This document shows positions 34,048 to 42,913 of a stretch of DNA of 64,000 nucleotides, piece by piece. Source of the DNA: Arcobacter sp. FWKO B (GTDB lineage Bacteria; Campylobacterota; Campylobacteria; Campylobacterales; Arcobacteraceae); NCBI RefSeq assembly GCF_014844135.1, contig NZ_CP041403.1:2170001-2234000 (forward strand). Direction: 5' to 3'. A program made the position numbers and the translations under genes. Below the pieces are notes generated by a model that was not told the DNA's origin, made no database searches, and saw only the letters and a program-made list of their open reading frames with translations. Positions within the stretch are counted from its first letter, which is position 1, and every line of letters starts with the position of its first letter.

Positions 34048-35392
34048 CATCATTTCCTTTTTTTAGTATTATTGTAGTTGAAGTTGACTCTTTAAAATAT
34101 TTTTTAGCAACATCTATAAGATTTTGTATAGTCAAATCTTGTATACTTTGCTCATAGTTTAATAGTGGATTAATATCACCTTTTGCAAAATAGCCACCAA
34201 ATAGATCTGCAACACTTGATGAATTATCAAGTGAAAATACAAAGTCAGCTTCAGTATTTATTTTTACTTTTTCAAGTTCTGCATCTGATATATTACCAGA
34301 TTTTAAATCTTCTAAAACTGCTAAAATTTCCTTTTCAACTGTAGTGGCTTCTATTCCACTATTACATACAGCAAGTATTAAAAACACTCCAGGATCTCTT
34401 AATTCCATATTATATGCATATATAGTATTTACAAGTCTTTTTTCATCTACTAGTGTCTTATGTAATTTACTACTTTTACCATTACTTAAAAGTTCACCAA
34501 TAGCACTAAGTGCAACCATATCTTTATCTAAAAAATCTCCGACTCTATAAGCAATAGCTATCATCTCTACTTGAGATTCTTTATGTACAGTAATTCTTCT
34601 TGCACCATTTTGTTTTGGTTCTTTAATATAAAGTGTTGGAATATCTTTAGTGTTTTTAATATCTTGAAAATGTTTTTTTGTTTTTTCAAAAACTGTATCT
34701 TTATCAATATCTCCTGCAACTAAAACTATTGCATTTTGAGGTTGATAGTATGTTTGATGAAAATCTTTTATATCATCTAATGACCAGTTTAAAATATCAT
34801 CCATAAAACCTATCGGAGTCCAATGATATGGATGGTGAACATAAATATGGTTAAATAGTGTAAAATACAAATACCCCATAGGGTTGTTGTCTGTTCTCCA
34901 TCTTCTTTCTTCAGCTACCACATCTCGTTCTGGCTGAAATTCTTCATCTTTAAGTGCAAGATTTTGCATAAGTTCTGAAAAAAGCTCAAGGGATTTATCT
35001 ATATTTGATGAGCTTGATTTAATGTAATATTTTGTATAGTCAAAACTGGTACTTGCATTATTTACACCACCAAATTTTTTGATAATTTCATCAAATTCTC
35101 CAGCTTTTAGGTTGTCTGTACTTTTAAAATTCATATGTTCAAGCATATGGGCAATTCCACTTTTACCCATTATTTCATCTCTACTTCCTACTTTGTAGAT
35201 TATATTTGTTGTAATTACATTTGAGCCATTATCCATTGGAATTGCAACAATTTTCAATCCATTGTCTAATGTAGTTTCATAATATTTTGGTAGGCTATTT
35301 GCCATTAACACCCCTTTTATAACTAATAATGAAAAACTAATAACTAATATCTTACGAATATTTTTTACAAAAATATGATTGTTTTCTATCAT
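34040..35392 (-). CDS. M16-family zinc peptidase
   Basis: A 450-residue pitrilysin-family peptidase. Residues 12-33 form a signal sequence or anchor, so it should act in the periplasm. The inverted zinc motif HMLEH is at 82-86, with the distal Glu in VVAEERRWRTDNNP about 75 residues on. The second, inactive M16 domain (about 190-440) includes PQNAIVLVAGDID and VEMIAIAYRVG. Its ATG follows AAAGGAC; an internal Met30 could start a cytoplasmic form. Neighbours are pyrD upstream and dapA downstream, as in Campylobacter. Substrate unknown. Confidence 0.9.
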   Translation of the reverse strand: MIENNHIFVKNIRKILVISFSLLVIKGVLMANSLPKYYETTLDNGLKIVAIPMDNGSNVITTNIIYKVGSRDEIMGKSGIAHMLEHMNFKSTDNLKAGEFDEIIKKFGGVNNASTSFDYTKYYIKSSSSNIDKSLELFSELMQNLALKDEEFQPERDVVAEERRWRTDNNPMGYLYFTLFNHIYVHHPYHWTPIGFMDDILNWSLDDIKDFHQTYYQPQNAIVLVAGDIDKDTVFEKTKKHFQDIKNTKDIPTLYIKEPKQNGARRITVHKESQVEMIAIAYRVGDFLDKDMVALSAIGELLSNGKSSKLHKTLVDEKRLVNTIYAYNMELRDPGVFLILAVCNSGIEATTVEKEILAVLEDLKSGNISDAELEKVKINTEADFVFSLDNSSSVADLFGGYFAKGDINPLLNYEQSIQDLTIQNLIDVAKKYFKESTSTTIILKKGNDDE

Positions 35393-35455
35393 TTTCTATT
35401 AAGTCCTTTTCTAATTTTATCGTGAAACGATACCATAGTTATTAACTATTCATTA

Positions 35456-36523
35456 TTAATTATTAGTTTTTAAGTCTATTCCTATTGCCTGTGAAATGTG
35501 GCTAAAGCCATCTTTTTTTAGAAGTTCTATTAAACCTCTATTTATATCTCCAACCATTGATGGACCTTTAAAAATAAGTCCAGAATAAACTTGAACTAAA
35601 CTTGCACCAACTTTTATTCTTTCATAAGCATCTTCAGCTGTACTTATACCACCTACTGAAATAAGAATTGTTTTTCCATACAATTCTTTTGCAATTTCTT
35701 TAAAAAGATTGAATGACTTTTCTTTTAATACTTCTCCACTAATTCCACCAAAATTTTGAGGATTTGGTAGTAGTGTATAATCAATTGTAGTATTTGTTGC
35801 AATAATTCCATCAGCACCATTTGAAATAGCACAATTACAAATATCAATTGCAACAGATGCTTCCATATCTGGAGCAATTTTTAAGAAAATAGGTTTTTTG
35901 GTAATGCTTTTTGCCATATAAAAAGTATTTTTAATAAACTCTTCATTTTGTAAATCTCTTAAATTAGGAGTATTAGGGCTAGATATATTTACAACAAGAT
36001 AATCACCTAGATGTTCAAAAGTTCTAATTAAAGTTTCATAATCTTTCATTGCATCTATTTCAGCAGTTGCTTTATTTTTTCCTATATTAATACCTACTGG
36101 TATGGAAAAAGGATAAACTTTTTTTACATTTTGTGAGATTACATATGCACCTAAATTATTAAAACCCATAGCATTTTGTATTGAGTTTTGTTCAGGATAT
36201 CTAAAAAGTCTTGGTTTTGGATTTCCACTTTGAGGTTTTGGTGTTACTGTACCTATTTCTGTAAAGCCAAAACCAAGTGCAGGCATTGCCTCTACCATAG
36301 TAGCATTTTTATCAAATCCAGCACCGAGTCCAACAGGGTTTTCAAAATGAATACCTAAAATATCTTGGCGTAAAGCACTACTTGTGATAAAATTTTTTTC
36401 AACAAAAAAGTTATTCAATAATGAACATTTTGGAAGTAATTTAAGTCCAAATTCACCTATTGTATGAGCAGTTTCAGGATCAAATTTAAACAAAACTTTT
36501 TTAACAGAGTTGTAGTCAAACAT
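35456..36523 (-). CDS. pyrD: Dihydroorotate dehydrogenase (quinone), class 2
   Basis: A 355-residue membrane-associated flavoenzyme that oxidises dihydroorotate to orotate with quinone as acceptor. The class 2 features are the N-terminal helical extension (KVLFKFDPETAHTIGEFGLKLL), FENPVGLGAGFDKNATMVEAMPALGFGFTEIGTVTP, the catalytic Ser region VNISSPNTPNLRDLQ and the FMN-binding IATNTTIDY and LISVGGISTAEDAYERI. It heads the minus-strand operon pyrD-M16-dapA-fabL. Confidence 0.95.
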   Translation of the reverse strand: MFDYNSVKKVLFKFDPETAHTIGEFGLKLLPKCSLLNNFFVEKNFITSSALRQDILGIHFENPVGLGAGFDKNATMVEAMPALGFGFTEIGTVTPKPQSGNPKPRLFRYPEQNSIQNAMGFNNLGAYVISQNVKKVYPFSIPVGINIGKNKATAEIDAMKDYETLIRTFEHLGDYLVVNISSPNTPNLRDLQNEEFIKNTFYMAKSITKKPIFLKIAPDMEASVAIDICNCAISNGADGIIATNTTIDYTLLPNPQNFGGISGEVLKEKSFNLFKEIAKELYGKTILISVGGISTAEDAYERIKVGASLVQVYSGLIFKGPSMVGDINRGLIELLKKDGFSHISQAIGIDLKTNN

Positions 36524-36662
36524 TTTTAGAGCCTTTTAAAATTTTAAGAGTTATTATAATCAAATTTAACTTAAAGTTAGTCCCAAAATATAGCGATATA
36601 TCTCTTATTAGCTATTAAGTTAAATTTTAATACAATAGCAAAAAATTAAAGGAAATTTTATT

Positions 36663-36818
36663 ATGAAAGAGATTCTTGATACAATAGTTTTTATACTATT
36701 TATTGCCATGTTGGCTTTTTTCATAATTGGATTTAATAAACAACAAATAAAAAAGCATACAGACAAGCTAGAAGAACTAAAGAGGAAAAAAGAAGATGAT
36801 AAAACCACTACTGATTGA
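36663..36818 (+). CDS. Small single-pass membrane protein (51 aa)
   Basis: A short frame with AAAGGAAA 7 bases before its ATG. Residues 4-23 (ILDTIVFILFIAMLAFFIIG) form one membrane helix; the rest is a charged, coiled-coil-like tail (HTDKLEELKRKKEDDKTT). Its end overlaps the glyS start by 23 bases, so the two are translationally linked. Function unknown. The ribosome site and clean helix-plus-tail design support it as a gene. Confidence 0.65.
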   Translation: MKEILDTIVFILFIAMLAFFIIGFNKQQIKKHTDKLEELKRKKEDDKTTTD

Positions 36819-38811
36819 AATACACACAGAAGAATTACCTGCAATCCCTTTTTTGAAAGAGTTGCCAAATATTGAAAAAAAATGGGCGGATATTCTTGAA
36901 AAAAACTCACTTTTGTGTGAATTTGAGTTTTTCTATACTCCAAGAAGAATTGTGTTTTGGCATAGAGAGTTTAAGACAAAGCAAGAGGATACTGTCAAAG
37001 AGCTTTTTGGAGCACCAGTGGCAATAGCATATAAAGATGGAGTAGCAACTCCAGCAGCTGTAGGTTTTGCTAATAAATGTGGCGTTAGTGTTGAAGAACT
37101 GAAAACAATTATGCAAAATGGGAAAGAAGTTTTATATTTTAACCAATCAGTTGAGGGTAAAGCATCAAGTGAAATATTAAATGAGATGGTTAATGAATTT
37201 ATTAAATCATTGAATTTCGGTAAGTCAATGAGATGGGGAAGCTTTAAAGAGAGTTTTATAAGACCAATAAAATCATTAAGTATTATGTTAGGTGAAGAGA
37301 TAATTGATGGTGAACTTTTTGGTATAAAGTCAAGCAATTTTACATATGGTCATAGGATGATAGGTTATGATAAAGTGAGTTTTGATTTTGCAGGTGATTA
37401 TTTTTGTAAAATTTCAAAAGCTGGTGTAATTTTAGATCAAGATGAAAGAAGGAAACAAATTCTTGAAACTATTGCAAAATTAGAAAGCTCTCAAAATATA
37501 AAAGTTGAAGTAGATGAAGATTTATTAGATGAAGTGGTTGCAATTACTGAGTATCCAACAGCATTATTAGGTACTTTTGATGAAGAGTTTTTGGTTCTTC
37601 CACCTGAGGTTATTATAACATCAATGAAAGAACATCAAAGATATTTTGCTGTTTATAAAGATGGTAAACTTTCAAATAATTTTTGTGTCGTTACAAATGC
37701 AAATACTGATAATTTTTCAAAAATTATTTCAGGAAATGAAAAGGTTTTAAAACCAAGACTTAGTGATGCAATGTTTTTTTATAAAAATGATTTACAAAGA
37801 GGTTTAGATACTTCAAAGCTTTCAACTGTCTTATTTGCTGATGGTCTTGGTAGTTTGCAAGACAAGAGTGATAAAGAGGTCAAAGTAGGGGTACTAATTG
37901 CTGATAAATTAAATTTTGAGCAAAAAGATAAAGTTATTGAAGCTATAAAGCTTGCAAAAGCTGACCTTATGAGTGAAATGGTATATGAATTTACAGAATT
38001 GCAGGGGCTTATGGGGTATTATTATGCTAAAGAGTTAGGACTTGATGATAATATTGCTTTAGCTTTAAAAGAGCAGTATCTTCCAGATGGTTTTGATAGT
38101 AAACTCCCATCAAATCTTTTTTGTGCAATAGTAGCGTTAAGTAATAAGATAGATACTATATTAGGATTGTTTAGTATTGGCAAAATCCCAACAGGTACAA
38201 AAGATCCTTATGCATTAAGAAGAGCGGCTTTTGGAGTTATTAAAATAATGATAGAATACAAACTCCCTTTGGATTTAGAAGATATTATTCATGAGTTGTC
38301 GTATTTATATAAAGGGTTGGATAAAAAACAAGTACTTGAGTTTTTTGAAGATAGATTATTGAATGTTTTAAATGTAAATCCTTCTATTTTAAAAGCAGTA
38401 TTAGCAACTAATGAGAAAAATATTTATAATATCTCTCAAAAAGTTAGTGCACTTGATATTATAGTAAATAGTAGTGACTTTAAAGATATTAGTTCTACTT
38501 TTAAAAGGGTTGCAAATATTATAAAAGATATAGACACTTCTTCGAGAGTAGAAGTTAATGAAGATTTATTTGAACAAGACGAAGAAAAAGAGTTATTTGT
38601 GAAGTATAATGATATTATTTCAAAAGAATATAGTAGCGTAGAAGAGCATTTAGATGCATTATTTAGTATAAAAACTGAGCTAGACAACTTTTTTGATAGA
38701 GTTTTTGTTAACCATGATAACCTAAATATTAGACAAAATAGGAAAAATTTGATTACATTAATTTATAATGCTTTCAAAAATATAGCTGATATTAAAGAAA
38801 TTACCATATAA
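36796..38811 (+). CDS. glyS: Glycyl-tRNA synthetase beta subunit
   Basis: A 671-residue beta subunit of the bacterial alpha2beta2 glycyl-tRNA synthetase. Signatures: LLIEIHTEELPAIPFLKEL at the start, FEFFYTPRRIVFW, MRWGSFKESFIRPIKSL, LPPEVIITSMKEHQRYFAVY, MFFYKNDLQ, LADKLNFE, GLMGYYYAKELG and PTGTKDPYALRRAAFGVIKI; the C-terminal anticodon-binding DALR-like domain is present. The alpha subunit gene glyQ is not in this window, as in Campylobacter, where the two are apart. Confidence 0.96.
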   Translation: MIKPLLIEIHTEELPAIPFLKELPNIEKKWADILEKNSLLCEFEFFYTPRRIVFWHREFKTKQEDTVKELFGAPVAIAYKDGVATPAAVGFANKCGVSVEELKTIMQNGKEVLYFNQSVEGKASSEILNEMVNEFIKSLNFGKSMRWGSFKESFIRPIKSLSIMLGEEIIDGELFGIKSSNFTYGHRMIGYDKVSFDFAGDYFCKISKAGVILDQDERRKQILETIAKLESSQNIKVEVDEDLLDEVVAITEYPTALLGTFDEEFLVLPPEVIITSMKEHQRYFAVYKDGKLSNNFCVVTNANTDNFSKIISGNEKVLKPRLSDAMFFYKNDLQRGLDTSKLSTVLFADGLGSLQDKSDKEVKVGVLIADKLNFEQKDKVIEAIKLAKADLMSEMVYEFTELQGLMGYYYAKELGLDDNIALALKEQYLPDGFDSKLPSNLFCAIVALSNKIDTILGLFSIGKIPTGTKDPYALRRAAFGVIKIMIEYKLPLDLEDIIHELSYLYKGLDKKQVLEFFEDRLLNVLNVNPSILKAVLATNEKNIYNISQKVSALDIIVNSSDFKDISSTFKRVANIIKDIDTSSRVEVNEDLFEQDEEKELFVKYNDIISKEYSSVEEHLDALFSIKTELDNFFDRVFVNHDNLNIRQNRKNLITLIYNAFKNIADIKEITI

Positions 38812-38888
38812 AAATCCCATTTTTAGGTATATTTAAGATAAATTGAAGAATTTTTTTATAAAAAAGTAAAAAACTTTAAAAATTCAGG

Positions 38889-38894
38889 TATAAT
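38889..38894 (+). promoter_or_regulatory. -10 element of the RRM protein gene
   Basis: TATAAT in the context CAGGTATAATTAGGG, 47 bases before the ATG. The leader contains a small hairpin GGTA-TATT-TACC and weak ribosome site AAGGGC, so translation could be controlled by structure or by the protein itself; this is inference. Confidence 0.5.
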
Positions 38895-38941
38895 TAGGGT
38901 ACTGGTATATTTACCAAGGCATTTTAAAATTAAGGGCGACG

Positions 38942-39250
38942 ATGAATATTTATGTTGGGAACTTGTCATACAATCTAACTGAGGCAGATTTTAAAGACTT
39001 GTTTGAACAATTTGGAGAAGTGGTATCTGCTAAGATGATCAAAGATAGAGAAACTGGTAGATCAAGAGGATTTGGTTTTGTTGAGATGAGTGCAAAAGAA
39101 GATGGTAAAAATGCTATCGAGCAACTTCATGGAAAAGAATTCCAAGGAAGAACATTAGTTGTTAATGAAGCTAGAGAAAAAGAGCAAAATAGCGGCGGTT
39201 TCAATAGAGATAACAGAAGAGACAACAATAGAGAAAGATCTTATAGATAA
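38942..39250 (+). CDS. RRM-type RNA-binding protein
   Basis: A 102-residue protein with a single RNA recognition motif: RNP2 IYVGNL at 3-8 and RNP1 RGFGFVEM around residues 42-49, with the aromatic residues needed for stacking on RNA. The C-terminal tail (NSGGFNRDNRRDNNRERSYR) is rich in Gly, Arg and Asn, as in cyanobacterial and campylobacterial cold-inducible Rbp proteins. It stands alone between its own promoter and a strong terminator. Target RNAs are unknown. Confidence 0.93.
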   Translation: MNIYVGNLSYNLTEADFKDLFEQFGEVVSAKMIKDRETGRSRGFGFVEMSAKEDGKNAIEQLHGKEFQGRTLVVNEAREKEQNSGGFNRDNRRDNNRERSYR

Positions 39251-39259
39251 TTCTAGTAG

Positions 39260-39276
39260 GTAGCCACTTTGGCTAC
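39260..39276 (+). terminator. Terminator after the RRM gene
   Basis: A 7-bp perfect stem GTAGCCA / TGGCTAC with a 3-base loop, followed by TTTCTTCT, 9 bases after the stop codon. Typical intrinsic terminator. Confidence 0.8.
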
Positions 39277-39319
39277 TTTCTTCTACTAATACGATAAATC
39301 CTACACTAAGTAAATCAAC

Positions 39320-40132
39320 TTATAAAATCAGTAAACTTATAGCCATTACTAACATACCTAAACTTACACCTAATATTGCTGTATGAGAATCCCCATAAAC
39401 TCTTGAAGATGGCAATAATTCATCCAAAGATATATATACCATTATACCTGCAACTACAGCAAAAGTAACTCCAAGTGCCATTTCTCCAAGGATTGGAAGA
39501 AGTATTAAGAAACCTAAAATTGCACCTAGTGGTTCAGCTAAACCAGAAGCTAGAGCATAATAAAATGCTTGTTTTTTATTTTGAGTTGCTTTATATATTG
39601 GAAGTGATATTGCCATACCTTCTGGAATATTATGTATTGCAACAGCTATTGCAATCGATATACCAAGAGTAAGATTTTCTGTACTAGCTACAAATGTGGC
39701 AAATCCTTCTGGGAAATTATGTATTGCTATTGCAATAGCAGTAAAAATACCTGCTCTTTTTAAGTGCTTGTGCTTTGACTCAGAAATTTTATCTTGAATA
39801 TCAGATTTTAATTCATGAGGATTTATATCAGTAGGTATCAATCTATCAATAAAAGCTGTCAGTGCGATTCCTAAAAAAAAGAAAACTACAACCAAAAAAT
39901 GACCAGTTTGGTCATTGTATAAAAGTGAGAAAGATTCTCTAGCCTTTGGAAAGATCTCTATAAAAGAGACATATATCATAACACCAGCACTAAATCCAAG
40001 TCCAATAGAAAATACTTTATCATTATTGAACTTGGAAAAAAATGCAATGGCCGCACCAATACCAGTACTAAGACCAGCAAGCAATGTCAAAAACAATGCT
40101 ATAAAAAATGTTTCTAGTGTAATATCTATCAT
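39320..40132 (-). CDS. zupT: ZIP-family metal transporter (ZupT-like)
   Basis: A 270-residue transporter with eight helices. The metal-binding helices carry AIHNFPEGFATFVA and AIHNIPEGMAISLP, the two HNxPEG motifs of the ZupT/GufA branch, and SGLAEPLGAILGF. A charged loop with histidines (DIQDKISESKHKHLK) lies between helices 3 and 4. It should import zinc and perhaps iron or manganese. The ATG follows no strong ribosome site. The desulforubrerythrin gene is upstream on the same strand, separated by an 86-base gap with an inverted repeat. Confidence 0.9.
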   Translation of the reverse strand: MIDITLETFFIALFLTLLAGLSTGIGAAIAFFSKFNNDKVFSIGLGFSAGVMIYVSFIEIFPKARESFSLLYNDQTGHFLVVVFFFLGIALTAFIDRLIPTDINPHELKSDIQDKISESKHKHLKRAGIFTAIAIAIHNFPEGFATFVASTENLTLGISIAIAVAIHNIPEGMAISLPIYKATQNKKQAFYYALASGLAEPLGAILGFLILLPILGEMALGVTFAVVAGIMVYISLDELLPSSRVYGDSHTAILGVSLGMLVMAISLLIL

Positions 40133-40151
40133 TGTGTGTGGTTGATAGTAG

Positions 40152-40211
40152 ATAGTTAATAGCTAATAGTTAAGATAATTCTAAAACCATCAGCCAACAA
40201 CTATTAACTAT
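40152..40211. repeat. Inverted repeat of TAACTATTAA type between rbr and zupT
   Basis: Arms ATAGTTAATAG (40152-40162) and CTATTAACTAT (40201-40211) are perfectly complementary over 11 bases with a 38-base loop; a third partial unit TAATAGTTAA lies inside. Related strings occur in the gap before pyrD (35436-35470). Function unknown. Confidence 0.5.
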
Positions 40212-40218
40212 AAACCAA

Positions 40219-40878
40219 TTATCCTATTGTAATATCTTTACTTTTTTTCTTAAAGTACTCTTTTTCAACACGACATAGTGGACAAGCACCTGGAGCTTTT
40301 TTACCTCTATGTATATGTCCACATACTTCACATACCCATTCCTCTTCTTCTTCACTATCAAAGAAACCTTCAGCCTCTAAAGCAGCTTTTAGTTCAAGAT
40401 ACTCTTTTTCATGCTCAACTTCAACTTTTCCTATAGCTTTAAGCATTCTAGCTATTTCTTTGTATCCTTCTTCTTTTGCTATTTCTTCAAACTCTGGGTA
40501 CATTACTTCATGTTCATATCTTTCACCATCAGCAGCATATACAAGATTTTTTACAGTTGAGTCTAGTTCAATATCTTTAACAAGCTTATTGTATGCTTTA
40601 TATTCTGCCATTGCGTGATACTTCTCATTATCAGCTGCTTCTTGAAAAAATCTAGCAATTCTATGATATCCCTCTTTGAAAGCTACTTCAGCAAAAAACT
40701 CATATTTATTTCTAGCTTGAGATTCACCAGCAAAAGCTTTCATTAAGTTTACAGCTGTTAGATTTGTTGTAATACACTCCATATTAGCACCACAACAAAC
40801 TAAAGTACCACCCCCTACATTTTGTACTTCAACTTCATTTCCACATTTGTTACATTTGTATGTTTCATATTTTCTCAT
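40219..40878 (-). CDS. rrc: Desulforubrerythrin (Rrc-like peroxide reductase)
   Basis: A 219-residue protein with three iron sites. The N-terminus (YKCNKCGNEVEVQNVGGGTLVCCG) is a desulforedoxin-like FeS4 site, residues about 40-175 are a rubrerythrin di-iron four-helix bundle with repeated ExxH/E pairs (AGESQARNKYEFFAE, EKYHAMAEY, DGERYEHEVMYPEFEE, VEVEHEKEY), and the C-terminus (WVCEVCGHIHRGKKAPGACPLC) is a rubredoxin-like FeS4 site. This matches desulforubrerythrin of Campylobacter jejuni, which reduces hydrogen peroxide. It is divergent from a PerR-like gene, which probably regulates it. Confidence 0.92.
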   Translation of the reverse strand: MRKYETYKCNKCGNEVEVQNVGGGTLVCCGANMECITTNLTAVNLMKAFAGESQARNKYEFFAEVAFKEGYHRIARFFQEAADNEKYHAMAEYKAYNKLVKDIELDSTVKNLVYAADGERYEHEVMYPEFEEIAKEEGYKEIARMLKAIGKVEVEHEKEYLELKAALEAEGFFDSEEEEEWVCEVCGHIHRGKKAPGACPLCRVEKEYFKKKSKDITIG

Positions 40879-40999
40879 ACGATATCCTTATAGTTATTTA
40901 TGGAAAAAAATTTTCCTTTAGCCAAAATTTTATACTCTTTATACTTAAACTATTGTTAAAAATAAAAGGTTTTTATACAAAATTGTGTTATTTATAGTA

Positions 41000-41014
41000 T
41001 TATAATAATATTTA
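41000..41014. promoter_or_regulatory. Possible PerR/Fur operator
   Basis: TTATAATAATATTTA lies in the divergent region between rrc and the PerR-like gene and matches most positions of the Per-box consensus TTATAATnATTATAA (12 of 15 counting the free base). The surrounding DNA is very AT-rich, so the match is only suggestive. Confidence 0.35.
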
Positions 41015-41115
41015 TTTATCAATAAAATTTTTTAATAAAAAGTTTAACTATATTTATGATATAATTAGGACAAAAATTGACCTATTTAAAAAAAAGGTTA
41101 AAAATAAGGGGGTGT

Positions 41116-41544
41116 ATGATGTTAGCAGTGGATCAAATGCTTAGACAAAGAAATATAAAAGTTACACCGCAAAGACTCGCATTAGTTTCAGAGTTAAGAG
41201 ATAAAGGGCACTTGAGTGTAGAAGAGCTTTTCTATAATTTAAAAAGTAAGTTCCCATCTATATCATTGGCTACTATATATAAAAACTTAAATGCTATGAT
41301 GGAAAACTGCTTTATTGAGGAAGTAAAAATACCTTATGCAAAATCAAAATATGAAATTGCAAAAGATTTACATTCACATGTAGTTTGTGAGGAATGTGGT
41401 AAGGTTTGTGATATTGATATTGATTTAAGTTCAGTTATTAAGTGTGATACTATTTCAAATAGTGGCTTTGAAGTACAAAAAAGTGCACTTATTATAAGTG
41501 GTACTTGTTGTGATTGTCAATCAAAAAAAGCTAAAGTTTCTTAA
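41116..41544 (+). CDS. perR: Fur-family regulator, PerR-like
   Basis: A 142-residue metalloregulator. The start at 41116 follows AAGGGGG; a longer frame from 41077 has no ribosome site. The winged helix (VTPQRLALVSELRDKGHLSVEEL, SLATIYKNLNAM) and the metal-binding domain (LHSHVVCEECGKVCDIDID, GTCCDCQ) with two CxxC pairs for structural zinc are complete. The regulatory site His/Asp residues (DLHSH, DID) fit PerR. The divergent partner, the peroxide-reducing desulforubrerythrin, supports a peroxide-sensing role, though a Fur or Zur function cannot be excluded. Confidence 0.85.
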   Translation: MMLAVDQMLRQRNIKVTPQRLALVSELRDKGHLSVEELFYNLKSKFPSISLATIYKNLNAMMENCFIEEVKIPYAKSKYEIAKDLHSHVVCEECGKVCDIDIDLSSVIKCDTISNSGFEVQKSALIISGTCCDCQSKKAKVS

Positions 41545-41547
41545 TTA

Positions 41548-41573
41548 AGAGTTGTCATTATATGACAACTCTT
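41548..41573. terminator. Terminator after perR
   Basis: A near-perfect hairpin, stem AGAGTTGTCA / TGACAACTCT with a 5-base loop, followed by TTTTTTCTTTT. It ends 8 bases from the convergent comEC gene and can act for both strands. Confidence 0.88.
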
Positions 41574-41580
41574 TTTTCTT

Positions 41581-42834
41581 TTATCTAATAATAGTCCCAA
41601 AAAGCCATAAATTAAATCCTATAAAACTTATTTCTGTTATTCTTAGTGCAATTTTTGACCAAATTGACATAATTGATACCACAATATATGGTAGCACAAA
41701 ATAAATTGAAGCAAATAATTCAATTGTAGGTATTTTAAAATCAAGCCAAGCTACTAAAAAACTATCAAAAATCCACCCAAGTTCTATAAAATGCAGTGCA
41801 AGTGAAATAGGATAAAAGGCTGTAAATATAAGACTAAAAAATGGAGACAAGAGTTGATATAATGAAACTGTTCCAAAAAAATATTGAGTTATTGGATTTA
41901 CTGCTAGGTATATCCAAAAGTTAAATAGAAAAAATAGTAAATATTTATTGATATTTTGGTAGTTATGCAAAAACAAAAATATATAAAATACCCCAGCAAT
42001 AGAAAACCATAATGAAATAGAAAGAATATATTCACTAAAAAAAGCTAGTATAAACAATACAGTAAGTAATAGTGTTTCAAAGGATAAAATTTTTATATTA
42101 CTTCTAAGTAGTATTACACCAAATACAAACATAACAAATGAACGCAAAAAAGAGGCAACTAAGTCTATCAAAATAAGATAACCAAATAGTAAAAAGATTG
42201 TTATAAGTAATATATCATATTTTTTATTTCTATATGGTAAATATTTTTGATGTAAGGGCTTGTATACTAGATTAAACATAAAGTAAAAGATTACGCTTAA
42301 AACTCCTAAATGAAATCCACTAATAGCTATCAAGTGTGATATTCCATATCCATTGAAAAATTCTCTTAATTCTTTAGTTGGAGGTGTGGCTAAATATAAA
42401 GCTTGATATATCATTGTGATAGTTGTATTATCATGTTGTGAAGAAATTTTTTGGGATAGATAATTTGATAAAGAAAAAGAATTGTTACTTGGAAGTTGTT
42501 CTATTCCAAAACTTTTAGTTAAAAATCCTCTTAAAAAATCTAAAAATGATATATCATCAGTTATAAGTGTTATTTTTATATTATCATTTTGTAGTAAGGT
42601 TTCTTTTGTAGATGTAAAAACCTCAAAATTTTGAGTTTTAAGTCTTATTATATTATGGTTTTGTTTTGGGTAAATATTTATAACTGTAGCTTTAGTATCA
42701 TATAAAATCTCTTTTTTAAATTCTAAATAGTTTTGGTATTTGATAAAAATATTAATAGAAAATATTATACCCAATATAATTATTAGATAAAGCCATTGAA
42801 GTCTACTATTTAACAAGTGCTGAGATTCTAGCAA
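41581..42834 (-). CDS. comEC: ComEC/Rec2-family DNA uptake channel, short form
   Basis: A 417-residue polytopic protein with the Competence domain signature HLIAISGFHLGVLSVIFYFM. The N-terminal OB-like region (about 40-100, ATVINIYPKQNHNIIRLKTQNFEVF) precedes about nine helices. It lacks the C-terminal metallo-beta-lactamase domain of the longer ComEC proteins; the short form is usual in Campylobacter. It should carry single-stranded DNA through the inner membrane in natural transformation. Translation starts at TTG (42834) after AAAGGAAAC. Single gene. Confidence 0.88.
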   Translation of the reverse strand: MLESQHLLNSRLQWLYLIIILGIIFSINIFIKYQNYLEFKKEILYDTKATVINIYPKQNHNIIRLKTQNFEVFTSTKETLLQNDNIKITLITDDISFLDFLRGFLTKSFGIEQLPSNNSFSLSNYLSQKISSQHDNTTITMIYQALYLATPPTKELREFFNGYGISHLIAISGFHLGVLSVIFYFMFNLVYKPLHQKYLPYRNKKYDILLITIFLLFGYLILIDLVASFLRSFVMFVFGVILLRSNIKILSFETLLLTVLFILAFFSEYILSISLWFSIAGVFYIFLFLHNYQNINKYLLFFLFNFWIYLAVNPITQYFFGTVSLYQLLSPFFSLIFTAFYPISLALHFIELGWIFDSFLVAWLDFKIPTIELFASIYFVLPYIVVSIMSIWSKIALRITEISFIGFNLWLFGTIIR

Positions 42835-42913
42835 TTAGTTTCCTTTTATTATAGAGGTTCAGGCTTCAGAAAATATCTAATCCTAATGCCTAAACCAAAT
42901 ATTCTTTATATCT

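Noticed and set aside
36933-37337. 134-codon minus-strand frame opposite glyS
   Set aside because: Antisense to conserved glycyl-tRNA synthetase sequence, low-complexity Ser/Ile-rich product, no start signals.
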